A DNA stretch of 64,000 nucleotides, taken from contig JAJHZJ010000028.1 of assembly GCA_023548195.1 (NCBI GenBank), forward strand, positions 3,111,001-3,175,000, given 5' to 3'. Under the pieces are notes generated by a model. It did no database searches and was not told the origin of the DNA. It was given only the letters and a program-made list of their open reading frames with translations. Origin of the DNA: Bettongia penicillata ogilbyi (Eukaryota > Chordata > Mammalia > Diprotodontia > Potoroidae). Of this stretch, positions 57,106-64,000 are shown piece by piece; position 1 is the first letter of the stretch, and each line of letters opens with the position of its first letter. The translations under genes and the position numbers were made by a program.

Positions 57106-57142
57106 TTTTATTAATAATTATTATTATTAATTATTAATAAAA
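57106..57142. repeat. Perfect AT-rich inverted repeat, 15-bp arms
   Basis: The left arm 57106-57120 (ttttattaataatta) is the exact reverse complement of 57128-57142, with a 7-base loop ttattat. In RNA it would form a weak A/U stem-loop in the probable 3' UTR. Confidence 0.95.
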
Positions 57143-57374
57143 TATCATGTACACATCCAGCCTGTATGAGCCCAATATGATTTTGTAACCAACTGCTGTT
57201 ATTTTCATCAAAGACAGCAATGTGGTAATGCTTATAAATGCTCAGTTTATGAAACATGGTTCATGATGGAATTGCTAGCAAAACTCCTAGGTGGTTAAAA
57301 CCTATTCACAATTTTATTTCCATTTCTCTTTAAAACTTCAAGTTAGGTATAATGTGGTGTAATGGTTATTTTCC

Positions 57375-57506
57375 TAGATGACACTAAGGATCTACAAGAG
57401 TATTCATATTTGTGCTTTACTTGCTTATTGGTAGAACAATTTACTCTTAAGTTCTTCCAGAATTGCTTGAGGTAGAAAAGAAAGTCAACGAAGATTGGAT
57501 TCCATC
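57375..57506 (+). repeat. Duplicated block in the 3' UTR, copy 1
   Basis: It shares with 58834-58956 gatga, ctacaag.agtattc and gtagaacaatttact, and above all gaggtagaaaagaaagt followed by aac and a gattc.attcc ending. Confidence 0.65.
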
Positions 57507-57613
57507 CGTGGCCACCTGGCCTTGGAGTTAGAAAGACCTACGTGGCTTCAGTCCTATCTCAGATACCATGCTATCTGTGTGACGTTGGGCAAATCATTTA
57601 AAGTCTCGGTGCC
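57497..57613 (+). mobile_element. MAR/MIR-type SINE head in the 3' UTR
   Basis: It reads ggccttggagttagaaagac, ctgtgtgacgttgggcaaat and catttaaagtctcggtgcc. Confidence 0.6.
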
Positions 57614-58324
57614 AAAGAGAACCTGACAAAGATTATTAAGGTATAGAACAGCTATGAATCTACATTGGCAAAGGGAATTTCCAATCTGAGTATGATGCAC
57701 ACTGATGAATTCACATATTTAGACTGCTACTCCACAAAAAAAAAAAGTAGAGAGAAAATTCTGAGTAGGCAAAGCTGTGAATATTCAGATAGGCTTAAAA
57801 CTAAACGTTCAACAGATCAAAATAATCTGTTGAGAAAGAGACAGGATTACTGATGTCTTTGGGGTGATTGATTATGAATGTCACTATAGACTTAGATGGA
57901 TTCAATAAAATGTGTTAAAGGCACACAATGTGCAAAGCTGAGTATCTCCACTAGATTGAACTCTCATAGTCTTATTCTTGTTGCAAAAAAATGCACAAAT
58001 TAACGTGCAGAAAAAATATTTCAACTACACTGAATCCTTACACTCTTATTGTAAAAATTAATAAAATTATCCAGTAATTCAGATTTGTGCTAGAGATATG
58101 CCTATTAGGACAACAGCAGAATGGACGAGTTATATTTAAATAGTTAATTTCTCCTGTACTCACCCTTATCCCTCACTATAATGCAAAACTCATCTGGAAT
58201 TTGTGTTCCTACAGGGAAACCTTACCCTCAGTTTATTCAATAAGATTCTACCTTATGATGATTCTGTACGGGATGTCCTGAAAGCTTAAAAGCGCTATAA
58301 AGCTCTATAAAACAGTTCCTCTAT

Positions 58325-58515
58325 GGCAGCAATTCTTAACCATTTTATTGTCCTCGGTCTGTTTGGCAGTTTGGTGAACCTCTTGTCAAAATAATGTTTT
58401 TAAATGCATAAAATAAAATGCATTGGGTTACAAAGGAAACCTATCATATGAGATAAAGCTATGGATATATTTTTAAAAAACAACTTTACAGACTTCAGTC
58501 TAAGAACCTTTGTCT
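58325..58515. mobile_element. hAT short element (GGTTCTTAACC family) in the 3' UTR
   Basis: It begins cagcaattcttaaccattt and ends cagtctaagaacctttg. The interior includes aaataatgttttta and ggttacaaaggaaacctat. It lies within the probable RRAGD 3' UTR. Confidence 0.65.
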
Positions 58516-58833
58516 TAAGGGCTTTTTGATAGTTTTGACTTAAAATATATTTAAACTATAAGGTCCGAATATTTTTATTGGAAAATATGACCTGAAATAC
58601 AGTATTTTCCACAAATAATAACAATAATGAATTATCTCCTGTGAAAAGAAAAATCTGATTCTTAACAATAAACATCATATAGTAAGATGTATATGGATTT
58701 CTCAAAAAGGCTTTCTCAAAAACCTTGAAGGTAGGGACCAAAAAACTCCTTAAAATTTACCACTGTTCCTGTATAGAAGAGTTCACAGGCTAGCTTGTGA
58801 GATAAATTAGTTTAAATACAAAATCAATTTTTC

Positions 58834-58956
58834 CCTGGATGACTGTGAAGACCTACAAGTATTTTCACACTTGTAGAGTAATTGCTTCTTACTAGAACAG
58901 TTTACTAGTAACTGCCTGAGGTAGAAAAGAAAGTTAACAAAAGTTTAGATTCGATT
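58834..58956 (+). repeat. Duplicated block in the 3' UTR, copy 2
   Basis: The counterpart of 57375-57506: gatgactgtgaagacctac, ctagaacagtttact, gcctgaggtagaaaagaaag. Confidence 0.65.
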
Positions 58957-59199
58957 CCCTTTAATCTATTAAATAACTGGGGCAAAGCAGGATATACCGA
59001 ACCTGATAGCAAATTATGCATTCTTCTGCTTGTCCTTAGAGCAGAGAATTTAAAATAAGAGGGGTAGCCAATTAATTGTGAACACTCATTGGATTTTCTA
59101 TGAAGTAATGAGATGCCAAATACTGGTAAATATTAAGGTCAAGCTTTTGATCTTGGGAAATAATTCAGCCTTTCATCCATGTGTATTTTTAATATGTGT

Positions 59200-59205
59200 A
59201 ATAAA
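59200..59205 (+). promoter_or_regulatory. RRAGD: Probable distal polyadenylation signal AATAAA
   Basis: A canonical hexamer followed at 59226-59247 by a strongly GT-rich run (tgtggttttggtgtgtttt). This is the arrangement of a strong vertebrate cleavage site, with cleavage expected near 59215-59225. It is the best candidate for the gene's end; the first clearly intergenic repeat (a hAT MITE at 59413) follows soon after. Confidence 0.55.
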
Positions 59206-59412
59206 TAACTTGCATAGTGTAAAACTGTGGTTTTGGTGTGTTTTCGGTAATGCATAGAGGACAATCCAAGAATTTAAAGTAGATGAAGATTTAATTTGGA
59301 TTCCAAGTTAGTTTTGGGAGGTAAACCGATGGAGTTGTTGACCACAATACCCTGAGCATTGTAGGTGCCTTATAAATGTTTATTGAATTGACTTTACAGG
59401 GTATAATTTAAT

Positions 59413-59582
59413 CCAGGGGTGGGGAACCCGAGGCCTTGAAGCCACATGTAGCCCTCTAGGTCCTTAAATGTGCGCCTTTGACTGAACCGAAACTTCACAG
59501 AACAAATCTCCTTGATAAAAGGATTTGTTCTGTAAAACTTGAACTCAGTCAAAATGCCGCACCCAAGGACCTAGGAGATTAA
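59413..59582. mobile_element. hAT MITE (CAGGGGTGGGGAACC family), near full core
   Basis: It starts caggggtggggaacccgagg. The centre carries the inverted pair acagaacaaatc / ggatttgttctgt (about 59500-59540). The second half mirrors the first (actcagtcaaaatgccg, then ggacctag). The far terminal repeat is lost, the copy ending near cctaggag. Confidence 0.75.
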
Positions 59583-59604
59583 ATTTTAATCTGTGTAACT
59601 TTGG

Positions 59605-59751
59605 GCAGCTAGATGGTTCAGTGGAGCCAAACCTCTGTTTGCCTTGATCCATTGGAGAAGGAAATGGCAAACTCTCCAGTATTCCTGCCAAGAAAACCAT
59701 AGGAGAGTAGGTTCTACAGGGTCACAATGAGTCAGACATGACTGAACAAAA
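59605..59751 (+). mobile_element. MAR1-type SINE with internal deletion
   Basis: The head gggcagctagatggttcagt is followed at once by the back half (ggagaaggaaatggcaaact) and tail (gagtcagacatgactgaac). It lies just past the hAT MITE. Confidence 0.75.
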
Positions 59752-60033
59752 AGCTTTGAAAGCTTAAAACTGCACTAAAGCTGTGAGAAGACCTTGATTA
59801 AGTAGTCCTGGGCTGAAAAACATCTGATTTACCTATAACTCATACTATGTTACTAAAGTCATCACTACACCTCATGCCTATTGTCTACTAGAGCCCTTGA
59901 TCCTGTCCTGGAAGCATTATAAAAAACAAACAAACTAGAGCTTTTGGAGAGTCTTTGGATTCCAAAGCAGAGAAGAGAAAGGGAAGAATCTATGAAAGCC
60001 ACAACAGTTCAAGAAATTTGACTTTGAGGGCAG

Positions 60034-60150
60034 ACTTAATGGGAGACTAGCTTATGAGTTATGAGTCTCCCACTAGTCTTAATGGGAAATTGTTAATTTT
60101 AATTAAGACTCCCATTAATCTTAACTAGACTCCTTACTAGCCTTAATGGG
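60034..60150. repeat. Cluster of direct and inverted CTTAATGGG repeats
   Basis: cttaatggg occurs at about 60035, 60079 and 60141. Inverted partners are gagtctccca near 60062 and cccattaatctta near 60111. ttaattttaattaa lies between two of them. Confidence 0.85.
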
Positions 60151-60151
60151 T

Positions 60152-60395
60152 GGCTCGTTGTTCAGTCACTTCAGTCATGTCTAATTCTTCATGACCCCAT
60201 TTAAGGTTTTCTTGGCAAAGATACTGGAGTGGTTTGCCATTCCTTTTCCAGTTCATTTCACAGATGAAGCAATTGAGGCAAATAGGGTTAAAGGACTTGC
60301 CCAAAGTCATACAACTGGTAAATATCTAAGGCCATATATGAACACAGGTCTTCCTGACTGTAGGCTTAGCACTCTATCCACTGAAGATGTAAGAG
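60152..60395 (-). mobile_element. MAR1-type SINE (near full length)
   Basis: Antisense: cgttgttcagtcacttcag, tcatgtctaattcttcatga, ggtttgccattccttttcca, then gcactctatccactgaag. The tail closely resembles the BovB-like RTE tail at 10396. Confidence 0.85.
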
Positions 60396-60489
60396 ACTAC
60401 TACCCTTAAGTCACTCTCCTTCCTGTCCCCAAACTTTTGGTTCACTATTATCTCCAACTAAGGATTGCCAGAATCCTTTAATTTTTTTT

Positions 60490-60720
60490 AAATTTTGAAC
60501 TTCAGTACCAAAAAGAGTACATTTCTATATACATAGAAGAATGGAAAAGTAGAATTGTGTATGAAACTGTGAGTCCCTATTTCATTTTGCTCACTTTTTA
60601 AAAAAACATATAACTAATTCCATACATTCCTTTCAAAATTGTACTGCTGATCTCTGCTTCCTTCCGAAATTCTTTCTGTTCTCTTCTGTGCAGGTTAAAA
60701 AATATTTCAAAGGCTCTTTT
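60490..60720 (-). mobile_element. L1 3' end fragment
   Basis: Antisense, AT-rich: taccaaaaagagtacatttc, agaattgtgtatgaaactgt, tccatacattcctttcaaaa. It resembles 12735-12960. Confidence 0.5.
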
Positions 60721-61215
60721 TTGGGGCACATAACTATTACCCACTCACTGTCATTAAAAATGGGGAAAACAGGACAGATAAGCATAGTCAAATGAAACAA
60801 ATCTACACAGTGACTACCAAGTAACCTCCTTTAACACCTGATTAGCTGAGGCATGTTAGGAAGTACCTGGAAGTTTTGATGGGGTATAGGTGAGGAGAGA
60901 AAAGGATGGTTGGTATACTCAGAGTTATCTGGGGATTCAGTAGGTAGTTTTGAGTATGATACTACAGTGGGAGGCTCAGAGAAGCATGAGAACACTGACC
61001 ACTTTGGGGCCTACGTAGGAGATGGAAAAGGGTAAAGAAAGGTATTTGGAAGGATACCAAAGACAAACTTGTCAGTCAAAATTTTGTCTATGGTTTTCCT
61101 TGGGCTCAAGAAGTACAAAGGGGCCTTTTTCCTCAAACTTGAATTCCATTGCTCTTGCTCTCAAGACTCAGCATTCAGGCTGGTGATACTAGAATTAGTT
61201 AAACAGGTTATGAGC

Positions 61216-61360
61216 TACATAATTCAACAGCAAATATTTATCAAGTACATACTATGTGCCAGTTACTGTGCTAAGTTTTCTCAACACAAATATAAGCACA
61301 AAGAAAACCAATTCCAACTTTCCATGAGTTTATATTCTGATGGGATGGATAACATAGAAA
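61216..61360 (-). mobile_element. L2 3' end
   Basis: Antisense: aacagcaaatatttatcaag, tacatactatgtgccagtta, ctgtgctaag. Confidence 0.65.
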
Positions 61361-61559
61361 AGAAGCCTTGGGGCGGGGCGGGGGAGAGAGGAGATGGTCA
61401 TAAGCTTTTGCAGCTTTGTCTAGGAACTTAAGCACTAGTTCTGAAAATATATTTATGGGGGGGAGGGAAAGTGTTCTGAATTCCAAAAAACTGACCTGAA
61501 AGTCACCTTTGGAATATACTCTGTTAGTGAGTTTTGGAGGTGAGGTAATGGAAACACTT

Positions 61560-61722
61560 GAAGTCAAAAGACTCAGTACACCTGCAATGGAATCTTGGCT
61601 TTGCCCCTTACTAGCTGTGATACTCTGCCAAGTCGTTTGAATTACCTGTTATTTTATTTGTCAGATAAGAAGGTTGAACCAGATGATTTTTAAAGGCTCT
61701 AATAGTCTATGATCTTTTACTA
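61560..61722 (+). mobile_element. Degenerate MIR/CORE-SINE
   Basis: It reads atcttggctttgccccttac, tagctgtgatactctgccaa, aatagtctatgatcttttac. Confidence 0.55.
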
Positions 61723-62539
61723 CCTATATCCTGAGTTAGGCTTTAAAATCCAACGTCACATGAACAAAAGTTCTCATGAGGCCTTTTTAGAAAAAGAAAA
61801 ATGTTCTTAACTGCCTTAAAGAGATTGCTCTAACTATATATTATATGTATACAATATAATACATTATGATAATATATAATATTATATTACACAGTGACAG
61901 GTTTATATTTATCCATCTGAAAGACTAGCCTACCCTCTTCATGTAGTTTTTTGTTTGTTTGTTTGTTTTACAAAATTAACTTCCAAGCTCAGGGTAATAA
62001 AATATTGAGCCTTTTCTAACATCCCACAGACTTAACTGAACAGGTCTTCAGAAATCATGTGATCTCTTCATCTAATCTATATAACTCTAGATCTGTCTAT
62101 AAGCTTTAAAGAAAACAAAATTCACATCTTTTCGTAATAATGTATTTCAGGATCCCACTCCCTTAACTTGGGAGTTCATGACTTGAATTCATTCTCTTAT
62201 AATTTGTATGTTACCTGATGTGTAAGCCTTATTGAAAAATACAGAATGGCTACTCACCTGGTCAATAACCAACTATTTGCTAGATTAGAAAAAACACCAC
62301 ATCTCCTTCTTAACCTTAATTAACTTTAAATTAGCATGGGTAACAGTAGAGTTAGTTGGATTAATCTCCTCTTGAAATATGGCATCTTCCCCATCCTTAA
62401 AAAACTCTCTCTTGATTTTGCATATCCCTGTGTAGTCCTCTCTCCCCTTTTATGGTTAAACTCCTTGAGAAGTCCATCTACAATAGGTGTTTCTACTCCT
62501 CTTAACTCTGCAGTCTGGTGTTCAACCTCATCACACAAT

Positions 62540-63560
62540 TGAAACTGTTCTCTCCAAAGTTATTAATGATCTCTTAATTTCCAACTCTAATGTTCTTTTT
62601 GGGTCTTGATCTGTCTTGATCTCCCTGTAGCCTTTGGCACCACTGATCAGCACTTCTCTTTGATATTCTCTTCTCTCTGGGTTTTTAGGACAAAACTCTC
62701 TCCTGGTTCTCTTCCTACCTATCTGACCACTTCTCAGTCTCTTTTGATGATTCATCATCCAAATCATTCCTGCTAATCACAGGTGTCCTCCTGAGTTCTT
62801 TTTCTTTTTCTATACTATTTCACTTCATGATTTCATCAGCTTCCATAGATTCAATTATCGTCTCTAAAGATTCTCAGATCTATTTGTCTGGTCCTAATTT
62901 CTATCTTGACCTCCAGTTGAATCTCATGCTCTTGACTAGACATATCGAACTAGATATTGTGTAGATTTAATGTTTCTAAAACTGAACTCATTACCTTTGT
63001 CCCCCAAACCCTTCCTTCTTCCTAACTTCCATATAACTGCTGAGGGTTCCACCTTGCTTCCAGATACTCAAGCTCACAGTCTAGTGGTCATCCTCAATCC
63101 TTTACTCTCTTTTACCTCTATTATATAATTAGCTGCCAAGTTCCATTATTTCTACCTTTGTAACCCCTTTCCTACCCTCTGACGTTGCCACCATCCTAGT
63201 CTCATCACCTCATGCCTGGATTAGTGCATTTCTTAAGTTAGCTAGTCCCTTGCCTCAAGTCTCTCTCCATTCCAGTACATCCTCCACTCAACTATCAAAT
63301 TGATCTTCCTAAAATCTGATCTGACCAAATTATTCAATAAACTTTAGTAGTCCTCTGTTACTTGAAATCCTCTGTTTGGCTTTTAAAGCCCTCCCTAACC
63401 TGACCTCTTTCTATATTTTCGGTCTTTTTACACCTTACTCCTTTTGGGATCTAGTGACATTGGCCTCCTTGCTGTTTCTCAAACATGACACTAGATCTCT
63501 TACCTGAGTATCTTCACCACCTGTCCTCCTGGTTGGCAGCATCTCCTTCACCTCTACCTC
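62540..63560 (+). mobile_element. L2 LINE, reverse-transcriptase and C-terminal part
   Basis: Sense: tctccaaagttattaatgat (SKVINDL), then a degraded LSAAFDTIDH region (cctttggcaccactgatcag) and ctctcctggttctcttccta. The C-terminal region follows: aagccctccctaacctgacc, ggtcatcctcaatcctttac. Many frame breaks. A sense L1 end follows at 63563. Confidence 0.8.
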
Positions 63561-63562
63561 CT

Positions 63563-64000
63563 GGCATTGTTGGTGGAGCTATGAATTTGTCTAGCCATTC
63601 TGGATAACAATTTGAAACTATGACCCCAAAGTTATTAAACTATGCGTGCCTTTTGACTCAGTAATACCTCTATTAGATTTATGCACTAAAAGAGATCAAA
63701 GAAAGTGAGGAAGAACCCATTTGTACAAAAATATTTGTAGCAGTTCTTTCTATGCAGGCAATGAGCTGGAAATGGAGGGGGTTCCCATTAACTACGAAAT
63801 GGTGGAACAAGTTATGACATATGAATATGATAGAATACTATTGTCCTGTAAGGAATGATGAAGGGGGAAGTTTCAGAGAAAACTGGGAAGACTGATACAG
63901 AATGAAGTAAGCAGAACCAGGAGGATAATTTAAACAATAACATCTATATTGTAAAAACAAACAACTGAAAGATTTGAAAACTCTGATCAACACAATGAGC
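63563..64000 (+). mobile_element. Sense L1 3' end, running off the window
   Basis: It reads gcattgttggtggagctatg, ctagccattctggataacaa, aggaagaacccatttgtaca, actattgtcctgtaaggaat, agtaagcagaaccaggagga. This is the end of ORF2 and the 3' UTR of a marsupial L1, and the only sense-oriented L1 seen. Confidence 0.85.

Larger units (their letters stand above)
53842..59225 (+). other. RRAGD: Probable long 3' UTR of RRAGD
   Basis: This is non-coding sequence directly after the RRAGD stop. An early AATAAA lies at 53992-53997. The best end signal is AATAAA at 59200-59205 with a GT-rich tract about 20 bases on. Human RRAGD has a 3' UTR of several kilobases (recalled), which fits. Within it are a MAR1 SINE (54420-54676), a MIR (55728-55873), an L1 scrap (56505-56620), a MAR-like piece (57497-57613), a hAT copy (58325-58515), a perfect AT-rich hairpin (57106-57142) and a diverged duplicated block (57375 and 58834). 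The rest, notably 54690-55270, looks unique. The exact end is inferred; RNA data would settle it. Confidence 0.6.
59226..64000. other. Intergenic sequence downstream of RRAGD
   Basis: No gene is recognised. It contains a hAT MITE, MAR1 copies, an inverted/direct-repeat cluster, L1 and L2 pieces. 59752-60030, 60721-61215 and 61723-62539 show no family I recognise, apart from short AT-rich runs near 61830-61900. In human, UBE2J1 is the next gene on this side (recalled); no part of it is visible here. Confidence 0.6.

Noticed and set aside
1..64000. CRISPR arrays, operons, prokaryotic promoters or mobile defence systems
   Set aside because: The sequence is vertebrate, with spliced exons and marsupial retroelements; none of these features is present.

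Overview
The window is vertebrate nuclear DNA from a marsupial. Its interspersed repeats are the marsupial set: MAR1/WSINE-type tRNA-derived SINEs, marsupial MIR/THER-type CORE-SINEs, very many antisense marsupial L1 fragments, old L2 and CR1/L3 remnants, RTE elements including a BovB-like one, and short hAT transposons. The species cannot be fixed from the sequence alone.

Only one protein-coding gene is convincingly present. It is RRAGD, which encodes the Rag GTPase RagD, on the plus strand. Six coding exons lie at 17159-17454, 31513-31712, 33017-33131, 34587-34729, 48293-48441 and 53690-53841. All have GT/AG splice borders and compatible phases, and together they encode 351 residues ending in PNGTPRVLL and a TGA stop. 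Human RagD, as I recall it, has 400 residues, so the missing part is about 49 residues: the acidic N-terminus on exon 1. No GC-rich first exon or promoter is seen upstream, so exon 1 and the promoter lie left of the window and intron 1 exceeds 17.1 kb. The paralogue RRAGC is excluded by RagD-specific residues ([14 protein letters not shown], the C-terminus). RagD pairs with RagA or RagB on the lysosome to recruit mTORC1 when amino acids are present.

Layout: 1-17158 is intron 1, filled with L2, L1, MAR1, a BovB-like RTE 3' end, microsatellites and a possible retrocopy near 9.0 kb. 17455-31512 (intron 2) holds two more RTE remnants, one with an internal 255-bp duplication, plus MIR/MAR1 copies and a long polypyrimidine tract. 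Introns 3 and 4 are short and contain MIRs. Intron 5 (34730-48292) holds an antisense L2 broken up by an L1 carrying a solo LTR, a second L1 and other insertions. It also holds a CR1/L3 endonuclease remnant split by a hAT element. Intron 6 holds a four-deep nest of repeats at 49.36-50.21 kb. 53842 to about 59.2 kb is a plausible long 3' UTR ending at an AATAAA followed by a GU-rich tract. 59.2-64.0 kb is intergenic, with a hAT MITE, MAR1 copies, an L2 reverse-transcriptase remnant and the 3' end of a sense L1.

Most short open reading frames in the window lie in repeats or introns and are not genes. I found no CRISPR array, operon, tRNA/rRNA gene or unknown multi-gene system. The main points of interest are repeat chronology, the shared 3' tails of MAR1 and the BovB-like RTE, an unidentified retrocopy-like frame, and structured elements in the RRAGD 3' UTR.
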